NCBI GenBank assembly: GCA_001949185.1
Contig: BDGG01000001.1
Span: forward strand, 2,559,324-2,623,323
Origin: Ramazzottius varieornatus
Lineage: Eukaryota; Tardigrada; Eutardigrada; Parachela; Ramazzottiidae
Length of the DNA: 64,000 nucleotides
Reading direction: 5' to 3'
In this document: piece by piece, positions 45,146-56,224 of the stretch
How positions within the stretch are numbered: position 1 is the stretch's first letter
Layout: each line of letters begins with the position of its first letter
Program-made: the position numbers and the translations under genes
Notes under the pieces: model-generated
The model's database searches: none
What the model was told of the DNA's origin: nothing
The model's input: the letters and a program-made list of their open reading frames with translations, nothing else

Positions 45146-48135
45146 TTTCGCTAGAGTATAAACACTACAGATGAAAATGATCGGGAATCCAAATATGCAA
45201 CGGAAGTCACGCCAGCGCGGTTATGTTGAAAGCCCAAGCAATCTGCGCGGCGTCGAGCACTTAATTGCTTTTTCACGCCAGGGCTTGGATCCAGATGACA
45301 ATCATCGGCGAATATGATCTACCAACAGCCTCATCTGAGGAAATACGAAGCAGATGACTACTACCGGTTAGCGTGACCACCATGTTACACCCCCTTCAAA
45401 ACATCCACCGGTGTTCCCTTCATCTGTTTCAGGACTACAAAAAGAGTGGCGTGTTACAACGCTGGCGTGGAAGTTAAACCGAGAAGAAAATTCTGAATGG
45501 AGCAGATGGTCGTCGAACCAAACAGTCGAACCGGAAGTGGGATCCTTCTGGTCGAGTTCCTCAACTTTGAATGTGCGCAAGTTTGCAGGCCATATGATGG
45601 AAGATGAAGGAGAATGAGACAAGGAAGTAATGAGTGGCGCACAAGTTGTCACTTTGTGAGTAACGTAAAGCCAATCAGTATCGTCCCACGCAGCTGGGAA
45701 TACCAAGCTGTCGTCAAGATCGTCCAGTAATTACAGGTCAGGTTTTAAAGAACACGGAGATCATACCAACAACACTCGAAGTTGTATGAAGTCTTCGCTT
45801 CAAGTCCTCTTCGAACACGTTGGGAACTGTGCATGCATCAATGGATGGATAGGCAAGTAACGCAAAAGGAAGTGAAGTCCAGTCAATAGTTGGCTGATCG
45901 ATGCCGGCAAAAAGAATCTTATTGCACTTCGTTTCTTAGCGCAGCGTGATGGTGCGAAAAGCCAATAATACATTAGAAACTCATCCATTAATGACGCCAG
46001 GAGGTTAAGGAACAAATTGGTGACATTCCACTGACCAATAAATCTCTAAAGTGCAATTTGTGTAATCACGAAACAATTGACTTGAGAAGCTTCCCTTGAT
46101 TATCCATCAAGGCATCGATAGAAAGAATTATCCGAAATCGACCGCGCATGCCCACCTCGCTACAAACCACGGACTTCCTAGTACCATCGGCACGCGTGTG
46201 GATGAACTTCATCCAACTTCCTCAACTCCACGTCAAACTTTTCGGTGTCCCATCAAGCTAATCAAAATGGATTAATGTATACTCCATAACTCGATTGGGC
46301 CGCTTCCTCTCAATCATCTACCCAAAGTCTTAGATGGGTTCTGCATGTTGGTTATAAGAAATGGGCGGATGTCGATACGGGGTCATGGCGTCCCGTTGCC
46401 CAATAAGCACGACTTACGTACTTTGCACACTAGTATCGTAAATATGAGAAGGCTTATTCCCGGCCGGACTTGGCAGAAGCAGGATCCAACAATAATAACG
46501 TAGCAGACGACCCGGCGACCATCAGCATTCCATAAGGTCCAGACAGCGCTTGTCAGCTGCACTCACAACAGTTCACTCCTCATTCAACGATCCTGAGACC
46601 GTGCGACGGAACATACTCCCGGTGACTGTACGATGGAACGCAGGGCTTCACTCTTTGATGCAAATCCACACTCTAAGATCACATTCCAGTTCGGTACTTG
46701 TTGCGTGTTGACTGTAGTTATATACTGGGTTCTTACAATTATCACACTAGACCGAAAAAGATTCGTGAGGCAGATCAATTGAACCAGATCGTTATTTGCA
46801 GTGGCGCACGCTTACGTTGTTTTTGGCTGGAAGAATGAGCCAGTCGGAAACACAATCTGGTTCAAATCGTTAGAGCGAGCCTAATTTATGTTTTACGAAC
46901 GCAAATTCGAGAATCGAAGGAAGGCTGAGGTTCTTTCAGAAAATGGAAGGGCGTTGTGAAAGACTCAAGATGGGTTCGGCGAGGGCGCAAGTTGGATGCA
47001 GCTGGGTAAGCACGCACGCGACACGGGATGTCAACTTCGATGTCTCAAGCGACCGGAGGAGAAAAGAAACGATGCGATCTACGCATATGTGAACACCTAC
47101 AGGAACAAAGTAGCTGGCATTATTACACTTGATCAATGGTCATGCATACTTTACGATATACTGGAGAGCATCTCAAGTGGACATGGTGATGTGTCAAGAA
47201 GAAATATAGCACGTCAAGAAGGATTTTAGAGTAGCTCTTTCTTACTTTGGAATATTTATTGGATATTGATTATTGGTGACAGCTTCTTTCCGTCGTTTCC
47301 TTACGGACGTTTCGTCCCCCAAACCAATTGCAAGGCATTTCAAGCGTGTAACCGTCTGTCGGAGGTTCCCCGGTCAAACCGGAAGGTCGGCACTCAGTAT
47401 GAGGTAAGACGTCAGGGAAGAATGCAAAGCAGATGTTTCTGGCCGACAACAACGCCCATATGTCATCGCACGCATGTTGCCTTCAACCTTCGCAGGAAGG
47501 CTCTCTCAAAAGAAAGTGCACTTCCTGGTTCGTGACTACCAAACTATTTATGGCGCCAAATCGTCTTCTTGTAGAATTGCGGGAGGTTCCTGGGCCTTCT
47601 TCTCGTGTAACTTTCATTTCCGGCTGTGAATATTCGTGGTAAATAGACTGGCCTACGTCGTAGCCTGCAGGCTGAATATCTGTTGGGGCGTACCTGCAGT
47701 ATGCGGAGACTCTTTAAAGCGGAGACCTGGCCGGGCTATGAGACGGATATGAACCCCTCGGAATTCCAGGAACCTAAAGGTAAGTCACTTGACTCATCAG
47801 TAACTCACCTTTGGGGTTCAGCAGCTCAACAATAGGAAAACTTAATCAACAGCTTGGAAATTTTGCCCATGGTGGACATAATCGTCCGCAATATTATGCA
47901 AAATTTATGGCCCTACCACTGGAACTTCCTTCTTCCGGAAGTTCCTCTTGATCGTAATCACCAGCAATGTAGAATCAGATTTAGATGCGCCCGTTTGTTA
48001 TCTGCGCACAGAGTGCGTTTCTTTCAATGTGTTTTCAGAACGCGTCATAAGAACCTTGTATCGTTTCGTAACGAAGACGTCTATTGTGAGTATCTGGATC
48101 TCGCTTTACTGATAATTTCATCATTCTTTACGAAC
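45146..48135. other. 3-kb gene-poor stretch
   Basis: Between the GPCR start and the first disordered secreted protein. Several short open frames exist (for example 46996-47229, 47266-47535), but none shows family features, signal peptides or consistent splicing. It carries one MITE (46768-46877) and a half-element word GAGTGGCGCACAAG at 45632. Confidence 0.5.
46768..46877. mobile_element. MITE-like element, copy 10 (intergenic)
   Basis: About 110 bp. GAGGCAGATCAATTGAACCA...CAGTGGCGCACGCT faces the diverged inverse AATGAGCCAGTCGGAAACAC...GGTTCAAATCG. Confidence 0.65.
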
Positions 48136-48866
48136 ATGGGGTGTCGGCGCTCCTTGGTTTCGGGGATTTTTAGTGCGCTCCTCACAATAGGCTTGGTCAA
48201 TAGCTCACCACTTCGACCTGTCCGTCAAGCTGGCTCCGAATCCCATGGACATACGGTGAGGTCGTTCGCCTGCTTCTGCTTTCTACTTTATAATAAAATC
48301 TCAACCTTTAGGCGGATCCGACTTCCGACGCAGCGAAGCAAGAAGCTCAAGCAGCCAGTGGCGCCACCAGCGGAGGAAGATCTGGATCGGTACTCAATCC
48401 CGACACACCGAAAACAAAACGTGATCTCAAGACCAGCGGGATCGGCGGCTCCCCCTCACCCACTACATCAGACAATTCCGGATCCGGGCTGGTGACTGGC
48501 TATGCCATGGACCCTTCCAGATCACCGGGAGTAACCGGCTCCGATGTGGGTTACAAGACTGGCACTGCTGCCGATCTTCAGGGTTCCGTTGGAGTCCACA
48601 CCATGATGGGGACGTCCGTAGGTGGCTCGCACAACTCCGACGTCGCTGGTAAGGCAAGTATGGCCGCTGGAGACAGCGGTAACACTTCCGCGGCCGCGGC
48701 GAATGGTTCCTCGGGACAGATTGGGGCCCTGGACTCTTCGAGAAGTAACAATACTGGGGACATCGTGGGACATGGAAAGTCTAATAGCGTGGGTTCTGCA
48801 AACCAGAGCGGAACTTCCGGCACAGGCTTACGAATGGCAACTGGCAAGATCGGTGGCCAAGGCTAA
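48136..48866 (+). CDS. secreted intrinsically disordered Gly/Ser-rich protein 1
   Basis: Two exons (48136-48255, 48312-48866) join in phase 0 to about 224 residues. Exon 1 is mainly a signal peptide (SLVSGIFSALLTIGLVNS) followed by PLRPVRQAGSESHGHT. The rest lacks cysteine and nearly all large hydrophobic residues and is built of Gly, Ser, Ala, Thr, Asn and Asp (for example AGDSGNTSAAAANGSSGQIG), so it should be unfolded, hydrophilic and heat-soluble. It shares the feature KTKRD + G/S-rich segment (PDTPKTKRDLKTSGIGGSPS) with the convergent gene next to it (VKTKRDVANHSGPVGSS). It shows none of the lipocalin-like motifs of SAHS proteins, so it is not SAHS. An extracellular protectant or matrix role is inference only. 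Confidence 0.7.
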
Positions 48867-49125
48867 CGTGTACGATTAGTGATTTCCAGAAGAAGCCAGA
48901 CATCCTCAAGTACGTGCATACAACTACCTAGCCAAGTAGTAGAGAAGTTTCATTTCACTGTCTTGTATACTTTGACGTCCATTCTATTGGGAAAGTTACT
49001 TTTAAATGCAGATAAACGAGACATGGAATTAATTGTATGATCTGATCGAAGAACCCTACAACATAATGTCTAATCTACAGCGAAATTTCCGGCCAGTTTC
49101 CCACACGCTAGGACAGCAAAGGCTC

Positions 49126-50131
49126 CTATCCTTCTCTGGGGGGAAAGTTGGAGCTAGACTTGGAGACATCACCAGATTTGAAAAAATTCTCTTGAGCGCT
49201 CAGCTTGCTATCAGGGTCCTTGTTATGTTCATGGGTGGCATCTGCGGAGCCATGATGGGTGTTTCCGCCGACAGCGGAAGAGCTTCCTACAGGTCCGCTG
49301 TGGTTGGCCACGTCACGCTTCGTCTTGACACCAACTGGGGAACCAGCGATAGTCTGCGAACTCAAGCCAGCTGAACTGCTAGCCGTCAAGTCGGTCGAGT
49401 GCTTAGTGTCTTGGGTTGCCCCTGGAGCATGAACAGAAGATCCACCAGGTCCGCCTGTTTGTTCGGCCTTGTTAGCGTTTCCTGGGTGGGTGTTGGTTTT
49501 CTGGGCGTCACCCGAAGATCCCATATGGTGGGGATCTTGGCTTAGTTTGGCAACGACCTCTGAAGGTTTGTCTGGTTGATCGGCCTGAGGGTGATCAGGG
49601 TTGTCTTCAGCTTCACGGACCTTCATCGCAGGGGAGTCGGCTGCGTGCGTGGCGTCGGTCTTCTGCACATTGAGCAAGGTTTGTGTTATACGGTCAATTG
49701 TTTTTCTTGGGGACTCATTAGGCTTGATTCCCAAAAAACGGTCAAATACCTGCTGGGCGGATTCAGAAGACGCGCCCGGTTGATCGGCCTGGGGATGATC
49801 CGGGTCATGTTCAGCTTCGCGGACTTTCATCGCAGGGGAATCAGTCGAGTCGGCGCTGGTCTGGTGATGAGATTTATCGTCCTAAAAATTGACCGAGCTG
49901 TTATCCGACGTATTTTTTATCGGAGAATTTCTGCGAATTCTGTAGATTTGTCCAGGGAAATACTTTGGCTATAATACGGTTACAAACAGCTCTTACGTCG
50001 ATTGTGGTGACGATGGCCGTCGCTTCGTTTGCTCCAGCTGCAGACTGACGCACTTGCCTCTCAAAGGGAGCTCCTACTACAGCTCCCACGAAAACAACAC
50101 ACAGCCATGTATAAACTACTAAGCGGTACAT
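49126..50131 (-). CDS. secreted intrinsically disordered repeat protein 2
   Basis: Two exons (50131-49997, 49881-49126) join in phase 0 to about 296 residues. The signal peptide is MYRLVVYTWLCVVFVGAVVG, then APFERQVRQ, which parallels the PLRPVRQ after the signal of the convergent neighbour. The mature chain is charged and low in hydrophobics, with two copies of a ~22-residue repeat (DSPAMKVREAE-DPDHPQADQP) separated by a more ordered helix-prone piece (AQQVFDRFLGIKPNESPRKT). The C-terminal half is Gly/Ser/His-rich (NHSGPVGSSSAVGGNTHHGS). No cysteine is present after the signal peptide. No known family was recognised. The same N-terminal plan as gene 1 suggests that both derive from an inverted duplication followed by rapid divergence. 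Confidence 0.7.
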
Positions 50132-50455
50132 TTTTACAATTGAAGGAAGAAAGAGCTTCTGTGAAAAAAGAGCTTCAGATAGAGCTAATAAGTAGAATAT
50201 CCATAAACTGTGAAAAGAATTTACCAACTTCTATAAACGCCCCACGCCCATGTAGCAGAACACAAAACAGCTTTCAGTCTTGATCATGGACGGTAAAAAA
50301 TCAGATTAGCTATCTGGAAGAAACAGGAAGCAAATAACGAGATCATTAGTACGATTAGCACCGTAGTGTATTTTGGACAAAACCCACAGCCGAGTCAGTC
50401 GTTGTCTATGACGACTTTAGGTCAGCTTGGAAGTCTACCCAAAGGTCCAGAGAGC
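50132..50455. other. short intergenic, no feature seen
   Basis: 324 bp between the start of disordered protein 2 and the stop of the protease; presumed promoter plus 3' UTR. Confidence 0.45.
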
Positions 50456-53400
50456 TCATAATGCAGCGAACTGAGGCTTGGCAAGTTTCGAAGAGGCCGC
50501 CAACGCGGATAAAGCAGACAGGGAAGGAGGAACTCCATACTTGTTCAGGTAGAAATCAGGCATGTACACATCACCGTTGGAACGCCGCTGTATCCAGTCG
50601 GCAAACAAAGGCACTAAAGTGCTGACACCTACAGCCACGACCAAAGTTGGAGACATTGTGTATCTTTCGTGCCGGTTGTCGAAAAACCGACTTTTCTCAC
50701 CGAACGGTAGCTGAAATCGTAACACTAAGACCTCAAGAGGTGCAGAGGTCACTTAGGCAGCGAGTGCCATAAAGTTTGTGTGCGCGCGGTAATCCATATT
50801 CCGCGAAATATATAATTATGGAGTGTGCCGAAACTACCCAAGAGTTTGAATTAACCCTTCCCTCGACTCTAAATTCTGACAGCAGACACAGAATGATGGT
50901 CCCCAACACAAGCATCCAATCGCGCCTTTTGGACAATTTTAAATTTTTCAGTCTATTTTGCAGGCGCGATTGCTGACCGAAAATGCTGGATTGGCCGCTT
51001 GTGATGGGGAACGCCATGCTGCCGGAATTTAGAGTCGATAGAACGGTTAACTCAAATATTAGGTGGTTTTGCGCCTCCTTTCATAATTCCATATTGATTC
51101 CAAGAACTACTCAAGCGCGAGTTGGATAAGTTCGAATGCATTTTTGCGGGAATATGGATTACCGTGCTCACACAAACTTTATGCCCCTCGGTGCCTAAGT
51201 GGTCTTTGCACCTCGTGGGTCCTAGTATTACGATTTCCGCCACCGTTCGGCGAGGAAAGTCGTTATTTTCGACAACCGGAGCGAAAGATACGCATTTTCC
51301 TCGAATCTGACGCAATGGCGTCAGAGATGGTAAATTCGATGGACATAGACGAAACAACTTACCTGGTAAATTTGCATCGGCGCAGCCGATTCCCCATGAA
51401 ATAACTCCTACAAGAGACCAGCGTCCGTCCACCTGTTGAACTATAGGACCTCCCGAGTCGCCCTAGACAAAACATCACTGTAAAGAATGTTGCGAGGACC
51501 CAATGGGTTAGTTCTCTCCTCGGTTGTCCCAATGGGCTCTCCCGCCGCTTGGGTTTACTAGACCAACCTGGCATGCGTCTTTTCCGCCTCCTTTGTATCC
51601 AGCACAGATGAAGCATGACTCTACATCCTGGTGCCGATCTCCGTTATCGAACCAACTTTCGCATTCCGACTTGGAAATGAAGGGTACCTGGACAGAGTGA
51701 AGAACGGGTGGAAGGGCGCCACCTGCAGGAACCAAGAGTTGTGATTCGATTCGGCCATACCACAACAGAAACTGAAGTCTTTGCCGTACCTTGACTAAGA
51801 CGTCCCCAGCCGGAAATGGTTCCCATCGAGCCAGTATAATTCTTGTACGGAGCGATACATGCAGGTATGATATGCGGCGCGAGGTTCACCGGCTCCGCTA
51901 ACCTGAGCAAGGCTAGGTCATTCTCAAACGTGAGGAAGTTGAACTTCTCGTGGATGATCCTTTCAGCAACACGCATATCAATGTGGGGATAGACGGCGTT
52001 CGAGTCGCTAAAGTCGTACTCGCCGATCCGGACGACCATCTTTTCCGTCGGAATACTGTTGAAAATTTGATGCTTTAACCATATAACCGCATATTGGGAC
52101 TTAATTGAACTCAACGGAAAACGTACTCGCTGGCGCAGTGAGCCGCTGTAAGGATCCATCTTGGATGAACCAGGGTTGCTCCACAGCGGTGCGAGCTGAT
52201 GAAGCCAACAATTCGGCGCAGGGAAACCTGCCAGGGGAACTGACCGAGTTTGGCATCAGTTCCACCAACGATCCTTTTCCACAGCAGTGGAGTTATTCCA
52301 CAAACTAAACAGAATTTCGACTTATGAACAGCCGTACAATAAAAGATTGCCACAAAGTGCTCGAAATAACTTACTTTCGCTGAGTGTGATCGTAATCTGT
52401 CCAGTTGCGTCCACCGCACTGGCGGGAGTAGCCGGAGCAGCCGTGGTGGCGGTAGGAGGGAAAGTGAAGCGCTCGGGTGGCACCCATCTTGTCCATGTCC
52501 CCAATGTCGTCGTCGTCGTCGTCGAACTTTCCGTAGTCTCTACAGCCGGACGCGTGGGGACTGTAAAACGTGAAGGTGGCACCCATTTCGTCCAGATCTT
52601 CGTGGTAGGCGCTTCTGTCGTCGTCGAACTCTCCGTCGTCTGGCTTTCCGTTGTCTCTTCAGTCGTGATCGTAAAAGTCTCTTCTGGGGTTGTAGTGGTT
52701 GTCGAAGTGGCAGTGGTCGTGGTAGTTGGCGTTGCCGTTGTTGGCGCTGTAGTGGTGCTTGTACTGGTGGTGGTGGTGGTGGTGGTGGTGGTGGTGGTGG
52801 TCGGGGTAGTAGTAGTCCTCGATATCGTTGTGGATGTCGAAGGAGTGGTGGTCGGTGTCGTTGACTCAGTTGTGGTGGATGTCGTGGGTGTTGTAGTGGT
52901 AGTAGCGGTGCTGGGTACCGTGGTGGCAGTAAGGTTAACCGGGAAGATTTGCTCAAGTGAAGGGGAACCTTGAGTGGATGGAGCAGCAGTCTGTTGTTGT
53001 GGTCCGACGTTCGGCCAAAGCAGAAAGTTGTCCACATCGGTACCCACAAACATGGCGTCGTTGGGTGTGGGCACGACGTTACCATTGATTATGGGGTTAC
53101 TGGCAGTAGCCACGGTCAATGTGATGTTCTTGGTTGATGGTGCCTTGGTCTTCACGGTTTGTAGCTGGGCATCATCAGCACCTTTTGGAGAGTTATTGAT
53201 AACGCCAAATGAGGCTCCCTGCTGCTCGCTGTGATTAGGCGTCTCCACCTGCATGTTGATATTGAAGGTGTAACTGCCTTGTCCGTTGGTGTTGGCCGAC
53301 ACCACTGAACCACCTTGCGACCACTGCAAATTCTGCTGATTTTGGTTTCCTGAAAGTAGCAGAAGACATTAGATTATTGTCGTTCCCGTATAAGGGAACC

Positions 53401-54597
53401 TACTTCCGGTTGGCAAACTGAAATTCACCAATTTTTCATTCTGACAATTCTCATAATCGAAAACTTACTATTCCACTGATTGTTCGACGAGCCGGACATG
53501 ACTCCACCCGGCATGACCAGTACGACGTCAGGCAAAGGAGTGATAGCATCGACTGGTCCAGGTCCTGCCGGCTTGCTGGCTTGGAAACTTCCTGGCTGGA
53601 CGGGCGTTGGCTGCGAACCCCTCCATCTTGTGCTAGCCGGTGTGGTCGAGTGCGAAAGACCAGTGTTACGTTCTGGTACTTGGGTGGTCTGAGCATTTGG
53701 TCGGAACCAAGCCGCCGAGTTGTTGATCACCGGCGGCGACCCAAATTGCCCACTCGTTTTCGTAGTTGCTGATGAAGACTTTGTCGTTAGAAATGCAGAT
53801 AACGAGAACGGAGAAGGGGTAGGAGTTTTCGAGGTGGATTTGTGCTTGTACCAATCAGGCTGCAAAGGAAACACTGGCTCCACAAAAATCAGCACGGGAG
53901 GAACTTGATGGTTTGACTTACGATGGTGTAGCCTTTATAAATAGTGGTTGTTACTTTGCTTATCCATTTCTTGGTTGTTCGAGACCCTGTGGTCCCTGCT
54001 GATGGCCTTGACGCACCACTTGCCAAGCCTTCAGCTTCTTTCCTAATAACTTCTTCGAAGAAATTGGGCTTGACCGTGGACTTTCCTCCCTCGGTCGTAC
54101 CAAACGCCGCTGAGGATGTATTCGCGTTGGGCAGAACACAGCAAGAAGCTAAGAAGAAGGATTTGGCGCATGTTCCATGGAGGGTTCCTCGGAGGTCCAG
54201 GCAGGATTTCAGGAACATGCATACTCCGACGTCGCCGGACTTCGACAAGCACAGTGGCGCCCCTCCAACATTTTGTTTGACTACTGTCAGAACAGAACTT
54301 TAAAGATGATTCAAAGTTATGGTAATCAGGCCGACGATAAACTTTAGAAGCTATAATCAACTCACCGACGGCAACTTGGCCATTCACCTGGGGTAAACGT
54401 CTTATGGGTTCTTGTACGAGGACGCCCTCTATCTTCGACGGGTATATACTTAAGTTACTACATTCTGCAGAATCCGGCTTCAATATTGATAGAAAGAGTA
54501 TGGAAAGCAGATTGAAAGCGAATCGCTTTTGTGGAAATTCGCAACTTCTGGAGTGGTGCCGGTTGTGGTCCGTACGTTGCGAACTATGAGTACCCAA
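50456..54597 (-). CDS. Stubble-like mosaic serine protease with Thr-rich stalk
   Basis: S1-family trypsin-like protease on a long N-terminal region. In order: a hydrophobic leader ([16 protein letters not shown], near 54500); a small cysteine-knot region ([20 protein letters not shown]...FLASCCVLP, 54230-54120) like the one in Drosophila Stubble; Ser/Pro/Thr-rich spacers; a ~1-kb exon (53329-52385) whose threonine runs form a mucin-like stalk; then the catalytic domain. The activation site is [19 protein letters not shown], the His motif LTAAHC, the Asp motif [20 protein letters not shown] gives the Ser, and [15 protein letters not shown] follows. GEYDF and TFENDLALL place it near Stubble. 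The last exon (50628-50456, [15 protein letters not shown]...) is reached across a 734-bp intron filled by a large palindrome. The 5' end is unresolved: no in-frame ATG was found, so an upstream exon is missing. Confidence 0.82.
50655..51290. mobile_element. large imperfect palindrome (foldback/MITE-like element)
   Basis: The two halves are inverted copies of each other. The left half (about 50655-50930) reads GTATCTTTCGTGCCGGTTGTC, ...CATAAAGTTTGTGTG, ...GGTAATCCATATTCC, ...TCGACTCTAAATTC. The reverse complement of the right half (about 51290-50960) gives the same words in the same order with scattered changes and one ~50-base indel. No protein frame is present. It occupies almost the whole last intron (50629-51362) of the protease gene. 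Confidence 0.8.
52760..52800. repeat. GTG/ACC trinucleotide run coding for poly-Thr
   Basis: A run of about eleven near-perfect GGT units on the plus strand, encoding a threonine run in the protease stalk on the minus strand. Likely length-variable. Confidence 0.85.
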
Positions 54598-56224
54598 GAT
54601 GGTTGAACCAGGTAATTCCTGAAACAGTCCACATTAGTAAAACATCGTGTTGAGCGCCTTCCGTTAGTATAAAAGTGGATGAGGATAACAGAAGTACGAC
54701 AAAGTACCTCTTCAGTTCCGGGATGTGAAACGGCTCCATTATATTCCCGCATAGCTGGAGGAACCTGGTCGAAATGACAGTCGCCCACAGGCGACAAGCG
54801 AGAATCAGAGCAATCTCACATGTGTATGAACTGTTGAGCAAGCGGGTATATCCACGAGAGGCGAATTGAGAGGACCTCAAGGACGAAAGCCGTGAATCCT
54901 GATTGCACAAAAGTTTGCCCTTCCCAGTAGTTTTCTAACTCCAGTTTGTCGAAATCTAAAGGAGTGCCTTCGCCAGCGACCACTGCAACGACCTGTAGAG
55001 ATCAACGTGCAACGTGATGGAAGACGATAACTCTTCACGTCTCCGTATTAAGAATTTACAGGTGTTGCATGCTACTGTGCGAAGCCCGAAGCCGAAGTGA
55101 ACACCAGGCGCGGAAGTGAGAGAGACTCAATATTCAAAGATGCGAAACGCGCGCGATATCGCTCATTTCATATTCAGCAGCTCCTCCTCATCAACTTGAC
55201 CTAGAGAAGAGCTCGTGCTCGTGCTCAGAACTGGTCCGTCTTGCTGAGAAGGGTGTTGCAACTTACGACCACCGGCAGCCCACGCCACTGCGATAAAAAA
55301 CTATTATTACAAGACTAAGCAATAAAAAACCCAAGTGGTCATCTGGGTCAGTATGACAGTTATGGTGAAAGGTGCGTAAAAGAAACAACCTCGAACGCCC
55401 ATCAAATATAGCGTGTCGGATACTGAACGACAAGAACCGTGGGAGGGTTTGCGCCTTCACGACAAGCGTGGTCAGCGAACGTGGCCGAGAACTTGACAGC
55501 ACACATCGAGGCCGGAAGTTCAAGGGGACTAGCGGTAAGAGTTCTCTCTTGAGATATTAACCTTCATCACTGACACTGTTACTTTTTAGCGAGAGCAAAA
55601 ACTACTTGGTCCACATTTGCACTTTCGGGGCTGAATTAATGCGACCAAACCATGAAGGGGTCTCCTGATTAGTCCGCGCAAAACAAAGAAATCGGTAACC
55701 ATACAGCAATTTCACAGCCATAAGTACTGTTCGACTCAACACACGGAGCGTTTTTGGGTTTCAAATCGTAAAAAAGGCACTGTGAACGCGGAAGGACCTT
55801 GAGGCATCCAGTTTGGCCCTTAAAACGGATGATTACCTCAACGATCGGAATGCTACGTTGAATTCCATGTGAGACCTCGTGGTGGTTCGCCTCGCAAAAT
55901 ATTGCCATGCACATGTGCCGTTCCGAGCTCGAGACGAGACCCGAAGTAAGACATTTTGTTTACGGTTTTGCTTACGCCGGTAAGAGCGCCGATTAAACTT
56001 CCTTGTGACACTGTCTGAAGAAAACTCGCAACCTAGTAGCCTGGAGCAAATCCTGCGGCAACATAGACTTCACCAACTTCTGGAAAGATAGTCACCAACA
56101 GGCCATGGCATTTTCCGCTCATGAGTTACGAGAAAACGGAACTTGATATCACAAGATAGTCATTACGTTTTCTGCTTATTCCCTTTTTTCGTTCCAGCAG
56201 TAATTACTCGGATAATATTTCACA
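54598..56224. other. gene-poor stretch upstream of CAHS cluster
   Basis: 1.6 kb. The missing first exon of the protease may lie near 54610-54910. A minus-strand open frame at 55669-55914 (about 81 codons, with cysteines and an NST glycosylation site) looks weakly protein-like but has no support. An acceptor-like TTTTTTCGTTCCAG at 56187-56200 suggests a 5' untranslated intron in the first CAHS gene. Confidence 0.4.

Noticed and set aside
48136-50131. Idea that the disordered secreted pair are SAHS or MAHS proteins
   Set aside because: SAHS have a folded lipocalin-like domain with regular hydrophobic strands, and MAHS have mitochondrial presequences. Here signal peptides are followed by Gly/Ser-rich disorder.
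52287-52973. Long plus-strand frame, valine-rich, 228 codons
   Set aside because: It is the antisense shadow of the threonine-rich stalk exon of the protease (ACC/ACG repeats read as GTGGTC).
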